Source: Gammaproteobacteria bacterium (GTDB taxonomy: Bacteria; Pseudomonadota; Gammaproteobacteria; Steroidobacterales; Steroidobacteraceae). From it: a DNA stretch of 64,000 nucleotides. The notes under the pieces are model-generated. The model saw nothing but the letters and a program-made list of their open reading frames with translations, was not told the DNA's origin and ran no database searches. The position numbers were made by a program, and so were the translations under genes. Location: positions 62,001-126,000 of the forward strand of contig JADJHU010000015.1 of the NCBI GenBank assembly GCA_016707425.1. The letters run 5' to 3'. Numbering within the stretch: position 1 is the first letter of the stretch; the number at the start of each line of letters is the position of its first letter. Shown piece after piece: positions 28,515-38,513 of the stretch.

Positions 28515-29651
28515 GTGATCCTCATGACCGTCAACAGCGGCAGCACATCGGTGAAGCTGGCCGCCTTCGCCGCTCCGCAAGACGCCCAGGGCACCGGCAC
28601 GCCGCAAGCCATCGCGCGCGAGCGCCATGATGGCGTCGAGCTGCCCGCCCCGGAGCTGCTGCGCGCATTTCTCGCGCGCCTCGAGCGCGCGCCGGTCCTC
28701 GTTGCACACCGCGTGGTGCACGGCGGCACGCGCTTCACCGCGCCGACGCGCCTCGATGAGTCGACCGAAGCCACGCTCGCGGCGCTCGTCGAGCTCGCGC
28801 CACTGCACAATCCGGCAGCCCTGCGCTGGATCGAGGCTGCGCGCGGCAGCTGTCCTGCGGCCACACATGTCGCGGTGTTCGATACCGCGTTCTTTGCACA
28901 GCTGCCGCGGGTGGCTGCCGAATATGCCCTGCCCGCGGCTCTCGGCACGGCGCTCGGCGTGCGCCGCTACGGCTTTCACGGTCTCGCACACGAGGCGATG
29001 TGGCGGCGCTTCGCGCAGCTGCGACCCGATCTCGAGCGCGGCGGCCGGCTGGTCACCCTGCAGCTCGGCGGCGGCTGCTCGATGGCCGCAATCCAGCGCG
29101 GCCGTCCGCTGGACACGTCCATGGGTTTTTCACCTCTCGAAGGTCTGGTGATGGCGACCCGCTCGGGCGATCTCGATCCGGCGGCGGTCCCGTTTCTCGC
29201 CCAGCGCCTCGGCCTCACGGGCGAGCAGGTGCTGGAACGGCTGAATCACGACTCGGGCCTGCGCGGCCTCTCCGGAGGCATCAGCTCGGCCGGCGGTCTG
29301 CTGGACGCATCCTCACCGCAGGCGCGCTTTGCGCTCGAACTCTACTGCTATCGCGCGCGCAAGTACCTCGGCGCGTACCTCGCCGTGCTCGGCGGCTGCG
29401 ATGGCATCGTCTTCGGCGGCGGCGTGGGTGAACACGTCCCGGAGGTCCGTGCGCAGATCCTGAGCGGGATGGCATGGGCGGGAATCGTGCTCGACGCCAG
29501 GGCGAATGCCGCCGCCCGCGGCGCGGAAGCGCGCATCAGCACCGCCCGCAGCCCGGTGGACGTGCACACCATCCCCGTGGATGAAGAGCTCGGGCTGGTG
29601 CGCGCTGCGCTGCCTGCGCTCGCCGCACCTGCGAGCGCTCCGCCCTCATGA
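28515..29651 (+). CDS. ackA: Acetate kinase
   Basis: A 378-residue kinase of the acetate/sugar kinase fold that converts acetyl phosphate and ADP to acetate and ATP. The N-terminal VNSGSTSVK phosphate-binding motif, HRVVHGG, FDTAFFAQLP, YGFHGLAHE, LGGGCSMAA and DTSMGFSPLEGLVM are all present, and near the end FGGGVGEHVPEVR. It starts at a GTG 80 bases from the divergent phosphoketolase gene, whose product is its substrate, so the shared intergenic region probably co-regulates both. Its 3' end overlaps the convergent MFS gene by six bases. Confidence 0.95.
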   Translation: MILMTVNSGSTSVKLAAFAAPQDAQGTGTPQAIARERHDGVELPAPELLRAFLARLERAPVLVAHRVVHGGTRFTAPTRLDESTEATLAALVELAPLHNPAALRWIEAARGSCPAATHVAVFDTAFFAQLPRVAAEYALPAALGTALGVRRYGFHGLAHEAMWRRFAQLRPDLERGGRLVTLQLGGGCSMAAIQRGRPLDTSMGFSPLEGLVMATRSGDLDPAAVPFLAQRLGLTGEQVLERLNHDSGLRGLSGGISSAGGLLDASSPQARFALELYCYRARKYLGAYLAVLGGCDGIVFGGGVGEHVPEVRAQILSGMAWAGIVLDARANAAARGAEARISTARSPVDVHTIPVDEELGLVRAALPALAAPASAPPS

Positions 29652-30880
29652 GAGAGCCGGCTCCCCGGGGCGGAATCTCGATGCCAGCACGAGCAGCAGC
29701 GCCAGCGCTCCGGCATTGAGGGCAGCCATCAGATAGAAGGCCGTCGTGTAGCTCCCATGCATATCCAGGAGCATGCCGGCGAGGGGCGCAGCCACGAAGT
29801 TGAAAGGCGTGATCAGCAGCATCACCCTTCCAAGCACCGCGCCGAAGTGAGCCTGGCCGTAGACGGAGGCCACTGTGCTGCAGATCGCCGGGTGCACGCC
29901 GCCGCCGCAGATCGAGAGCAGCGCCACGACGGTGGCAAGCGTGGCAAAGCTGCCCTGCTGGATGATCACCACCCAGAACAGCGCCTGGATCACGGCAAGC
30001 CCCTTGAGCGCCTGGACAGGTCCGAAGCGATCGGCGATTCCACCCCAGAGAAGCGAGCCCAGCGAAGCGGCAATGCCGAGGACTGAAAGGAGCAGCGCCG
30101 CATCGCCCGCCTCGATGCCCTGGCGCGTGGCGTGACTGACGACATGGGTGCTGAGCACGACGCCGCCGGCGAGCAGCAGGCCGCTGATCACACCGATCTG
30201 CCAGACGCGGCAATCGCCGAAGCTCCCGCTGCGCCCCGAAGCCGAACCGGGAGGCCCGCCATGGGGAGCACCGGCCGCCGCACCGGCGGGCGGCTCCTGA
30301 CGAACCAGAGCAGCGGCACGAGCAGCAGGAACACCACGCCGAGGAGCGTGAACAGTGAGCGCCAGCCGTATGCCCCGATCCAGCGGCTATAGAGCGGCGG
30401 CCCGACGGCGATCAGGAGCGGGATTGCGACGAAGCCGATGGCCTTGCCCGGCGCCTGCGGAAACCAGCCCCCGGCGAGCTTCGCCGAAGGAAGCGGGCCA
30501 ATGAAGGTAATGCCGATGCCGCCGAGCGCGCCGAAGCAGAACAGGAACACCCCGATCGATTGCGCCTGGCTGGCGGCGAGGAAGCCCACGGCGGCGAACA
30601 CCGCCCCGAGCATCATGACCGAGCGGACGGACCAGCGATCGAGCAGCGTGCCGGCGAGCGGCGCGAGCAGCCCGAGGCAGAGTGCGATCATGCCCATGCC
30701 GAGCGCCACGAGTGAATGACTCGCATGGAACTCCCGGGATAGCGCGTCGACGATCAGCCCGTAGGCGCCGAAGGTCGTGCCGACTGCGAGATTCTGCGTG
30801 ACAAAGCCGGTCAGCAGCATGGCGGCCGCGCGGCCGCGTCGGGCGGAGGGCGCGAGGTCCGGGCGCGTGGTCATTTGCAT
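29646..30880 (-). pseudogene. MFS transporter, frameshifted
   Basis: Two frames together encode about 411 residues with roughly 12 membrane segments. The first part (MQMTTRPDL start at 30880, then LAVGTTFGAYGLIVDALSRE and VMMLGAVFAAVGFLAAS) carries the first six segments. The second resumes at VWQIGVISGLLLAGGVVLST and ends with the sixth helix of the second half. The break lies in a G/C-rich loop between about 30230 and 30312 and needs one added base. The fold resembles oxalate:formate-antiporter or monocarboxylate-type MFS carriers; the substrate is unknown. AAGGGGG precedes the start. The frameshift may be an assembly error. Confidence 0.8.
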
Positions 30881-31123
30881 GGTGTAACCCCCTTTGCCGC
30901 CCCGTATAACACGCATGGCAACGCGTGGCACCGTTCGCGAACAGCCGAGCCGGCCTCGCGCGGCGAGGCGTGTGAAGAAATTCACGCGCAACGTATTGCA
31001 TCGCGCGACGTTGTGCCGTAACTTTCGCGCCGCGTTGCGGGGTGTGGTGCCGCCCGTGACGTCCGCCGGCAGTGCGATTCTCCGGTCGGAAGTCTGGACC
31101 CCCTGGAGGTGGCGAGACCAGAA

Positions 31124-31504
31124 ATGAGGAAGCGCAAAGAGTCGACTGACAGCGACCCTGGGCCCCGTCTTCAACGAGTCAGTGATTATCTAGCCAGGAA
31201 TTTCCCCGACTTTTTCGCGGAAGCGCGTTTCGAAGTCGGCGATGACGACTATTTCCTCTACTCCCGTTTCGGCCAGTATCTGGCCCGCTCGATCGAGAGC
31301 CGACGGGCACCCCGCGACAAGATCAACCGAGGCTTCACGGTCCTCAACAAGATGGCGGCCGTATCCAGGCGTTGCCCGAGCGTACGCCGGATGCTCGTCT
31401 CCGGGCCGCTCGAGTTCATCGTGGATGCGCCGAAGGCGCGCGCACTCGCGCGCAAGCGACTCTCCCCTGTGGCGCAGGGCTATCTCGAGAGCCTCTGCGA
31501 ATGA
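31124..31504 (+). CDS. Hypothetical protein, 126 residues
   Basis: A soluble, charged, mostly helical protein: LQRVSDYLARNFPDFFAEA, a DDDYFLYSRFGQYLARSI segment and a C-terminal VDAPKARALARKRLSP. The NRGFTVLNKMA ... LVSGPLEFIVD pattern recalls small uncharacterised proteins of the DUF7674 kind, but I cannot confirm it. GGAGG lies at 31105-31109; a GTG overlapping it at 31109 is a less likely start. A strong intrinsic terminator follows 56 bases after the stop, so it is a single-gene transcript. Confidence 0.65.
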   Translation: MRKRKESTDSDPGPRLQRVSDYLARNFPDFFAEARFEVGDDDYFLYSRFGQYLARSIESRRAPRDKINRGFTVLNKMAAVSRRCPSVRRMLVSGPLEFIVDAPKARALARKRLSPVAQGYLESLCE

Positions 31505-31559
31505 CCGGCGTATCGAAGCTGACAGAGCGTCCCCTGCGGGGGAATGGCCTCTGATCGAC

Positions 31560-31588
31560 GGGCGCTCCGACTGGAGCGCCCTTTTTTT
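31560..31588 (+). terminator. Intrinsic terminator after the 126-residue protein gene
   Basis: GGGCGCTCC (31560-31568) and GGAGCGCCC (31573-31581) form a perfect nine-pair stem with a four-base loop, followed by seven Ts. It is one of the two clearest Rho-independent terminators in the window, correctly placed for the plus-strand gene. Confidence 0.92.
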
Positions 31589-31624
31589 GGCATCGATCCG
31601 CTGTCGGGGACGGCATCGCCGCAC

Positions 31625-34600
31625 TTACTGCTTCGGTGCAGACGCGAGCCGTCCACCCCGCCAGAAGCCGTTCGCCGTCCATGCCTTCCACGCCCAGCGC
31701 AGCCAGCGCGTGAGCGCGATCGCAATCCAGAGCGCCCAGGCGAACATGAGCGATCGATAGACCCACAGCGGCACGCTCAGCACCACGGGCTGCGGCAAGG
31801 GGCCCTCCGAGCGATCGACGAACCAGCTGAAGGTATCACCCGCTGAGCCCGGCCCCACGACACCCATGTCGGGCGAGGCAAGGAGCCCGTAGCGTATGCC
31901 GGAGAACACGAGCGTGCTGACGGCGATCAGCGTGAAGAACGCCAGTGCGAGCTGTACGACATTGAAGCGCCAGGCTGCCCGGGCGCCCTGCCAGTGCTCG
32001 CGCCAACGCAGCGCGAAGAGCCAGAGCGCCACGAGCGCGAGCACTCCCCATGACAGTGTCGAAAGACCGAGCCCGAGCAGCAGCCACTCGTGACCGCGTA
32101 ACGGCGAGAACGTCCAGCGTCCGAGCAGCCAGGCAACCGCGAGGAGCACCACGAGCTCGCCCCAGTAGAGGACTGCCGGTCCCACGCCACGCCCGAACGC
32201 TGCGAGTGGCCAGCGGTCGGCCGGCAGGGCAAGCGTGGTGCGCAGATTGCTGGACGGCGCATGCAGGTCGACCGGTGCGGACCGAGTGCGGAGCCTGGCC
32301 CCGTGCGGCAGAGTCCACTCGACGCTCACGGCATGCGTCCCAGGCAGGAGTGAGAGTGACAATTCACCCTTCTCGGGCCGCAGCGGTATGGCCGCACCGT
32401 CCAGGGTGACGCTCGTGACGCGCGCCTCCTCGGGCAGTGTAATGGCATGACGCCCGCCCTGGGTGCTGCGGTAGGTGAACTCGAGATGCGCAGTCGTTGA
32501 ACGCCTGCCGACCGTCAGAGCCTGCGCGACGGAGTCGATGGCGAGCGTCCGGCCGGGCGCGGGCTCGGGCCGCAGGACCCGCACCGTGAGCTGCTCGCCC
32601 GGACGCGGATGGAACTCCCAGACCCAGCTGCCGGCTTCGATGTCCTCGGGCAGCACGGCCGGCAGCCCCGCGAATCCTGGATGCCATTGAGGGTCCGCCC
32701 TGAGACGCCACACTTCGGTGCGCGCCGTGCCTGCGGGCAGCCCGAGCTGCAGCGAATCGCTGTGTGCCAGACTCGAAGTCCAGCTCAGACGCTGCTCGCC
32801 GGCGCCCAGGCCGACCAGGACCTGACGATCGTGGAGCTCGAGGCCTTCGGTGAGCACGGATTCGCCCGCCACGAGCGGCACCTCGAGAGAGAAGGCGGCA
32901 TGCACCGGTGCGAGACGCTCGACCGTCGTGGTGACCGACCAGTCGAGCCCGAGCGAGAACTCGCGCGTGACACGTACGAAGGGCGTGAACTCCGACGCAG
33001 TCCCGGTCGGTCCGGTCGCCTCACTCGCGGCGCGGCGGCGCGTGAGCTCGAGGGAGCCCGCCACGAGCCGGCCTTCGCTCACTCCTCCCACCTCCCAGCC
33101 CTGCGCCTCGACGGACACGGCGTGCGGAACCTGCGGAAACGCGAGCTGCACCGACTCGGCGGCCGCAAGCGCTCCGGCGAGGCGAATGAGATGTGCGCCG
33201 GGCTCGAGGGGTATCCAGAGCCGGCCGTCACCCTCGCGCCCGAGGATCGGCTGCGAATGGCCGTCGACCGAAACCTCCTCGATCTGCCAGCGGTCTCCGC
33301 CGTGCGGCACGGCGAGCGCCACCGTCGCGAGGACACTCGCCTGCAGCGCCATCTCGAGCCGCTCGGGCGTCACCCGTACTCGCGCCTCGGAAAGATCGGC
33401 GCAGGAAGGCAGGCATGCGGGTGGCGCTGTCAGGCGCGTCCGCAGCTCCGCAAGGAGCGCCGGATCCGGCGTCGATTGCGCGTCCGCCCGCGTGGCCCAG
33501 GCACCGCCAGCCAGCAGCACCACGAGCGGCAGGGCCGTCTGCACGCCCCGTCCTGCGCGCCAGCCGCCGGGTAGCGGGATGCGCCAGCCGACGCTCAGGC
33601 GAGCCAGCCAGACGAACAGCGCCGCGAGCAGGACCACACCTGTGATGCGCCACAGGGCGAGCATCAGGGGACCCACGTAGATGAAGCGTACGCTCTGTGC
33701 GGGTTCGACCGGCCCGGACCAGGAAAAAGAATAGGCAATGAAGCGCCAGTCCGGCAGGCCCGGACCCGTCTGCAGAAGTGTGCCCGGTGCGTAACGTGGC
33801 GCGAGCGGCTCGGGTGGCACGGATCGCGACACTCGCTCCTGCAGCTTCTCCGCACTGCTCGCCGCAAGCACCGCGGCCGGAACGGCGGCGGGGTGCACCG
33901 CTTCGCGCAGCGCGGGAATCTCCGTCTGTGCGGGCGCAGGAATCGCAGCGCCGGCGTCGAGCTGCGGGTAGAGCGCCAGCCGCAGCTGCCCCACGAACAA
34001 GGGCAGCAGCACGATGCCGAGGACCACGAAGCTCGCAGTGCGCCACGCCGCCGCAGTGCGCCGGAGGCGACCCTCGGGCGCCGCACGTGCCACAGCGATC
34101 GCTGCAATGAGATTGGCCCAAAGCCAGATGTGCTGCGGGCTCTCCTGATAAGTGAGCAGCAGCGCGACCAGCGCGAGCGCCGCGGGTGCACGCCCGGCGA
34201 CCCACGCCACGAACACGACGACGATCAGCACGCCGAAGAGGTTCCACAGGCCCCAGCGGGCCCACCAGCTGCCCGGCGCACTGTCTGCGCCCCACACGGC
34301 GAGCAGACGATGGCCGGGTGGCAGATGGAGTTCGCCGTGCACCTGCTCGAAGCGCGTCTGCCAGCCCGTCGCCGGCAGAACACCCCGCGTCTGGGCGGTG
34401 CGAGCGACGCTGGACAGAGTGAGCACCGGCGTGCGCAGCTCGACGCCACGCGCGCCCGGACTCGCACTCTTCGTCACCAGGAGCGTCTCGTCGCCGAGAC
34501 GGGCACTTTCCAGGCGATACGGTGCGCTCATGTCCAGACGCCAGTCCCGGCGCAGCGTCCCGCGGATCTCGTCGACGGCCGTGAAGCCCCCGTGATCGAA

Positions 34601-35710
34601 GTCGAGCCACAACCGGCGCCGCAGACTCAGGCGATTGTCATCCACGTTCTCGAGCCCGCGGCTGCGTTCGACGATGCGCAGTCCGCTCTGCGCGCTCATG
34701 CGAAAGGCCGGAAAACCGCGCCAGTCGTCGGGCACACCTGCCTGGGCGGGATCGATGCCCTCGGCCCCCTGGACGCCCTCGGCCGCAGCGATGCGCAGCC
34801 GATCCTCGCCCGCGAAACTCCACACCTCCTCGCGTGGCCAGGGCGCGCCCTGGACGGCGGGTCGCGCAAGCGAGGTGGCGACGCCTGTGCCGCGCGCGGC
34901 GAGTGTGATCTGCCAGCTGCCGGGACGCAGCTGCACCCGCAGGCGGCCGTCGGTTTCGAGCTTCACGGGGAGTTGGCTGTCGAGGCCGAGCGGCACGAAA
35001 CCCCCGGGCAGCACCGGACCGAGCAGTTCCTCGCGCGCCTCGCCGGCCACGCGCAGCTGCAGCAGCGTGTGGAGACGCACAGGCACCTGGTCCTCGATCA
35101 GCCGATAGACATGCAGCTCGAGTTGCTCGGGCTGCAGCGCGCGGGCGCGGCGGCCGAGCCACAGCGCACCGTCCGGTCGCTCCGGCTCGACCACCCGCCG
35201 GCCATCCACCGTGAGCCGGACGATTCCGGTGCTCACAGGGACCGTCAGGCGCTCGGGGCGTTGCGTCCAGGTGAAGCGGCCACTGATGGTGTGCAGGCCC
35301 GGGCCGAGCCGCAGCTGCGGCAAGCCGTCGCGCCCGACGAGTGCGGCCGCCGCACCATCCACCCGGACGTCACGCGGCCAGTGGTCCAGGCTGCCGGGCA
35401 GGACCACCCAGCCCTCGGCGTACAGTTGCCAGCGCTGCTCGAAACGGCCCCCGCGCGCTTCGATCTCCAGCTCGAGTGCGCCCGGCCAGGCGCAGCGATG
35501 CGCTCCGGCCGTACCAGGTGTAGCAGCCACCAGGAAGGGGCAGCGGCGGAATTCCTGTCCATGGAGTGCCCAGTCCCGCCAGCCTTCGAGCGCAGGCGGC
35601 AGTGCGGCCCGGCCTGGCGTCGCGGTGAACAGCGCGATCACCGCCAGAACGATCCAGACGAGGACGGTCCGAGCCCGAGCAGCGGGCTTCGAGCGGCCGA
35701 TGCAAATCAT
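31625..35710 (-). CDS. Large envelope protein with signal peptide and three membrane-segment clusters
   Basis: A 1361-residue protein. It has an N-terminal signal segment (TVLVWIVLAVIALFTA), a periplasmic part of about 470 residues rich in beta strands, a first membrane cluster (LFGVLIVVVFVAWVAG and following helices), a loop, and a second cluster near LALWRITGVVLLAALFVW. A second beta-rich periplasmic part of about 450 residues follows, then five or so C-terminal helices. The two periplasmic halves look similar in style, suggesting internal duplication. I do not recognise a characterised family; conserved hypothetical proteins of this length occur in proteobacteria. The ATG at 35710 is chosen because AGGGAG lies eight bases upstream. 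It is divergent from the pirin gene. Confidence 0.8.
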   Translation of the reverse strand: MICIGRSKPAARARTVLVWIVLAVIALFTATPGRAALPPALEGWRDWALHGQEFRRCPFLVAATPGTAGAHRCAWPGALELEIEARGGRFEQRWQLYAEGWVVLPGSLDHWPRDVRVDGAAAALVGRDGLPQLRLGPGLHTISGRFTWTQRPERLTVPVSTGIVRLTVDGRRVVEPERPDGALWLGRRARALQPEQLELHVYRLIEDQVPVRLHTLLQLRVAGEAREELLGPVLPGGFVPLGLDSQLPVKLETDGRLRVQLRPGSWQITLAARGTGVATSLARPAVQGAPWPREEVWSFAGEDRLRIAAAEGVQGAEGIDPAQAGVPDDWRGFPAFRMSAQSGLRIVERSRGLENVDDNRLSLRRRLWLDFDHGGFTAVDEIRGTLRRDWRLDMSAPYRLESARLGDETLLVTKSASPGARGVELRTPVLTLSSVARTAQTRGVLPATGWQTRFEQVHGELHLPPGHRLLAVWGADSAPGSWWARWGLWNLFGVLIVVVFVAWVAGRAPAALALVALLLTYQESPQHIWLWANLIAAIAVARAAPEGRLRRTAAAWRTASFVVLGIVLLPLFVGQLRLALYPQLDAGAAIPAPAQTEIPALREAVHPAAVPAAVLAASSAEKLQERVSRSVPPEPLAPRYAPGTLLQTGPGLPDWRFIAYSFSWSGPVEPAQSVRFIYVGPLMLALWRITGVVLLAALFVWLARLSVGWRIPLPGGWRAGRGVQTALPLVVLLAGGAWATRADAQSTPDPALLAELRTRLTAPPACLPSCADLSEARVRVTPERLEMALQASVLATVALAVPHGGDRWQIEEVSVDGHSQPILGREGDGRLWIPLEPGAHLIRLAGALAAAESVQLAFPQVPHAVSVEAQGWEVGGVSEGRLVAGSLELTRRRAASEATGPTGTASEFTPFVRVTREFSLGLDWSVTTTVERLAPVHAAFSLEVPLVAGESVLTEGLELHDRQVLVGLGAGEQRLSWTSSLAHSDSLQLGLPAGTARTEVWRLRADPQWHPGFAGLPAVLPEDIEAGSWVWEFHPRPGEQLTVRVLRPEPAPGRTLAIDSVAQALTVGRRSTTAHLEFTYRSTQGGRHAITLPEEARVTSVTLDGAAIPLRPEKGELSLSLLPGTHAVSVEWTLPHGARLRTRSAPVDLHAPSSNLRTTLALPADRWPLAAFGRGVGPAVLYWGELVVLLAVAWLLGRWTFSPLRGHEWLLLGLGLSTLSWGVLALVALWLFALRWREHWQGARAAWRFNVVQLALAFFTLIAVSTLVFSGIRYGLLASPDMGVVGPGSAGDTFSWFVDRSEGPLPQPVVLSVPLWVYRSLMFAWALWIAIALTRWLRWAWKAWTANGFWRGGRLASAPKQ

Positions 35711-35798
35711 GTCTTGCACTCCCTTCTGCGCCAGTGTAACGCGAGATCCGGGCCAACTCGTCTAACATGTCGGGAGGCAATTCGCAGAGGAACTGCCA

Positions 35799-36665
35799 AT
35801 GGGAATCGAGCGGCTGATCAAAGGGCGAAGCCGTGATCTCGGGGGCCTCACGGTACAGCGCCTGCTGCCCGCCCCGGCGCAGCAGATGGTCGGTCCCTTC
35901 ATCTTCGTGGACCACATCGGACCCGCCGAGCTCTTGCCGGGTGCGGGCCTCGACGTGCGCCCGCACCCGCACATCGCGCTCGCCACGGTCACCTATCTCT
36001 ACGAGGGTGCACTGCTGCATCGCGACAGCCTGGGCTGCGTGCAGGAAATCCGGCCGGGCGACGTCAACTGGATGAGCGCCGGGCGTGGCATCACGCATTC
36101 CGAGCGTTCGCCCGCGGCTGAACGCGTGCGCGGCGTGCGCCTGCATGGACTCCAGTCATGGGTCGCTCTGCCGGACGGCCAGGAAGACACAGCGCCCGAG
36201 TTTCATCACCATCCGGCGGCAAGCCTGCCCGCGGTCTCGCTCGGTGAGGCAGAACTGCGAATCATCGCTGGCGAGGCCTTCGGGCGCCGCTCGCCCGTGG
36301 ACGTGCGCTGGCCGACGCTCTACGTCGATATACTGCTCGCCGCCGGCGGCAGGCTCGATCTCCCGCCTGAATACAGCGAGCGCGCGGTCTGCGTGGTCGG
36401 AGGCGAAATCGAGGTCGGGGATATCGTCGTTGACGCTCACTCGCTCGCCGTGCTCGCTTCAGAGGAGACGATCACGGTGCGGGCCCGATCGACGGCACGG
36501 TTCATGTTCTTCGGCGGCGAGCGCTTTCCGACGCCGCGCTTCATCTGGTGGAACTTCGTGGCCTCGAGCCGCAAGCGCCTCGAAGAGGCCAGGCGCGACT
36601 GGGCAGAAGGGCGCTTTGCGCACGTGACCGGCGACGATGAGCTCATGCCCGCGCCGAAATCCTGA
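35799..36665 (+). CDS. Pirin family protein
   Basis: A 288-residue bicupin. The N-terminal cupin carries the metal-site motif region FIFVDHIGPAELLPGAG, then RPHPHIALATVTYLYEGALL and SAGRGITHSER, the pirin signature with the usual His and Glu ligands. The C-terminal cupin is degenerate, as normal. Pirins include quercetinases and transcription cofactors; the role here is unknown. An 18-base gap separates it from the sugar dehydrogenase gene, so they are likely one operon. Confidence 0.92.
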   Translation: MGIERLIKGRSRDLGGLTVQRLLPAPAQQMVGPFIFVDHIGPAELLPGAGLDVRPHPHIALATVTYLYEGALLHRDSLGCVQEIRPGDVNWMSAGRGITHSERSPAAERVRGVRLHGLQSWVALPDGQEDTAPEFHHHPAASLPAVSLGEAELRIIAGEAFGRRSPVDVRWPTLYVDILLAAGGRLDLPPEYSERAVCVVGGEIEVGDIVVDAHSLAVLASEETITVRARSTARFMFFGGERFPTPRFIWWNFVASSRKRLEEARRDWAEGRFAHVTGDDELMPAPKS

Positions 36666-36682
36666 CCGAGGAGGCACGATCC

Positions 36683-37840
36683 ATGTCTTCATCCCGCTCA
36701 GCACGCAGCGTGCTCCTGACAGCGCTCGCCTCCGGTGCGCTCGGGCCGGTGTTTGCGCAGACGCCGCGTTCGCCCACCCCCGCGAGCATCGATCCACCGG
36801 GAGTCGTCACGACCATCGCCAGCGGGCTCGAACACCCATGGTCGCTCGAGTTCCTCCCCGATGGGCGCATGCTCGTCACTGAACGCCCCGGTCGGCTGCG
36901 GATCGTCGACACTGCGGGCCACCGGAGCGAGCCACTCGCCGGCATACCGGCCGTCTATGCCCGCGGCCAGGGCGGGCTGCTCGACATCGCGCTCAGCCCG
37001 CGCTTCGCCGAGGATCGTCTCGTGTACTTCTCCTTCGCGGAACCCGGCGAGGGCGGAGCCGGCACGGCCGTCGGCCGCGGTCGCCTCGGCGAGCACGCGC
37101 TCGAAGACGTGCAGGTGATCTGGCGCCAGACGCCGAAGGTGGACAGCGGAAGTCACTTCGGGTCGCGACTCACCTTCGCGCGCGATGGCACGCTCTTCAT
37201 CACGATGGGCGATCGCGCCAGTCAGCGCCCGCTCGTGCAGCAGCTCTGGACGACCATCGGCAAGGTGGTGCGCATCAACGCCGACGGCTCGATCCCGGAG
37301 GACAACCCTTTCGTCCGCCGCAAGGACGCGCGGGCGGAAATCTGGTCCTACGGTCATCGCAACGTCGAGGCCGCAGCGCTGGACCCGCAGACCGGCCAGC
37401 TGTGGACGGTCGAGCACGGTGCGCGCGGCGGCGACGAGCTCAATCACCCGGAAGCGGGTCGCAACTACGGCTGGCCGCTGATCACCTACGGTGTCGAGTA
37501 CTCGGGCGCGCCGATCAGCGATGCGCAGACAAAGCCCGGGATGGAACAGCCGGTCTACTGGTGGGATCCCGTGATCGCGCCTTCGGGTGCGGTGTTCTAC
37601 AGCGGCAACGCCTTCCCGGCATGGCGCGGGAACCTGTTCGTCGGCTCGCTCACCCCAGGAGCGCTGGTGCGTCTCGAGCTCGGCGACGGCCGCGTGGTGC
37701 GTGAAGAGCGCTACGGCGGCCGGCTCGCCCGGCGCATCCGCGACGTCCGGCAGGGACCGGATGGTGCGCTCTACATGGTGACCGACAGCGAACATGGCGA
37801 GATTCTCAGGCTGGCGCCGCCCGCCGCGACGCATCGCTGA
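36683..37840 (+). CDS. Secreted PQQ-dependent aldose sugar dehydrogenase (YliI/Asd-like)
   Basis: A 385-residue protein with a signal peptide (cleavage near VFAQTP) and a six-bladed beta-propeller of the soluble glucose/sorbosone dehydrogenase family. HPWSLEFLPDGRMLVTERPG, GGLLDIALSPRF, GSHFGSRLTFARDGTLFITM, YGHRNVEAAALDPQTG, VEHGARGGDELN and YGWPLITYG are the recognisable blocks that bind PQQ and calcium. It should oxidise aldoses in the periplasm. No PQQ synthesis genes are in the window. GAGGAGG precedes the start, and the gene follows pirin closely. Confidence 0.92.
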   Translation: MSSSRSARSVLLTALASGALGPVFAQTPRSPTPASIDPPGVVTTIASGLEHPWSLEFLPDGRMLVTERPGRLRIVDTAGHRSEPLAGIPAVYARGQGGLLDIALSPRFAEDRLVYFSFAEPGEGGAGTAVGRGRLGEHALEDVQVIWRQTPKVDSGSHFGSRLTFARDGTLFITMGDRASQRPLVQQLWTTIGKVVRINADGSIPEDNPFVRRKDARAEIWSYGHRNVEAAALDPQTGQLWTVEHGARGGDELNHPEAGRNYGWPLITYGVEYSGAPISDAQTKPGMEQPVYWWDPVIAPSGAVFYSGNAFPAWRGNLFVGSLTPGALVRLELGDGRVVREERYGGRLARRIRDVRQGPDGALYMVTDSEHGEILRLAPPAATHR

Positions 37841-37885
37841 CGGCCTCGCAACGCGGGTGCAGTGAGCGACTGCTATGCTCGCCGC

Positions 37886-38503
37886 ATGGACGACGCGCGT
37901 GTGGTGCTCGACTACTGGTTCGGCCGGGGCGACCCGGATGCGGAAGAGCTCGCAGCGCGCATGCGGTTCTGGTTCGCCGGCGGCGCACCCGGGGAACAGC
38001 ATGAGCGCGACGAGGAAGTCCGCGAACGCTTCGTCGATCTCATGCTGCGCGCCGAGCGCGGTGAGCTCACGGCATGGGCGGACAGCCCGCGCCGGCGACT
38101 CGCACTGATCCTGCTGTTCGATCAGTTCCCGCGCCAGGTATATCGCGGCAGCGCGCGTGCCTTCGCCACCGATCCGCAGGCGCTGGGACTCACGCTGTCC
38201 GGGATGCAGGCCGGCGCCGATGCGGCCCTCGCGCCCGCCGAGCGCCTCTTCTTCTACATGCCCCTGCAGCACGCCGAATCGCCCGAGGCCCAGGACGAGT
38301 CGCTCGCCGCCTATCGGCGCCTGCTCGCCGAGGTACCGGAAACGATGCGCGGCGTCTTCCAGCGGACGCTCGAGTACGCCGAGAAGCACCACGAGATCGT
38401 GCGCCGCTTCGGGCGCTTTCCGCACCGCAATCGCGCACTCGGCCGCCCCACCGCGCCCGAGGAACTCGTCTATCTGCGCAATGCCGACACCTTCGGACAG
38501 TGA
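37886..38503 (+). CDS. DUF924 family protein
   Basis: A 205-residue helical protein with TPR-like character. VVLDYWFGRGDPDAE at the start, LALILLFDQFPRQVYRGSAR, FYMPLQHAES and HHEIVRRFGRFPHRNRALGR are the defining blocks of DUF924. Function is unknown. The start at 37886 is preferred to a GTG at 37862 because the family begins with DxxxVLxYWF. The YciI-like gene follows after ten bases, so the two are co-transcribed. Confidence 0.9.
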   Translation: MDDARVVLDYWFGRGDPDAEELAARMRFWFAGGAPGEQHERDEEVRERFVDLMLRAERGELTAWADSPRRRLALILLFDQFPRQVYRGSARAFATDPQALGLTLSGMQAGADAALAPAERLFFYMPLQHAESPEAQDESLAAYRRLLAEVPETMRGVFQRTLEYAEKHHEIVRRFGRFPHRNRALGRPTAPEELVYLRNADTFGQ

Positions 38504-38513
38504 AGGAGCAGCC

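Noticed and set aside
33893..35836. A 647-codon plus-strand frame opposite the large envelope protein
   Set aside because: The minus-strand frame has signal peptide and membrane segments over its whole length, so the plus frame is a shadow.
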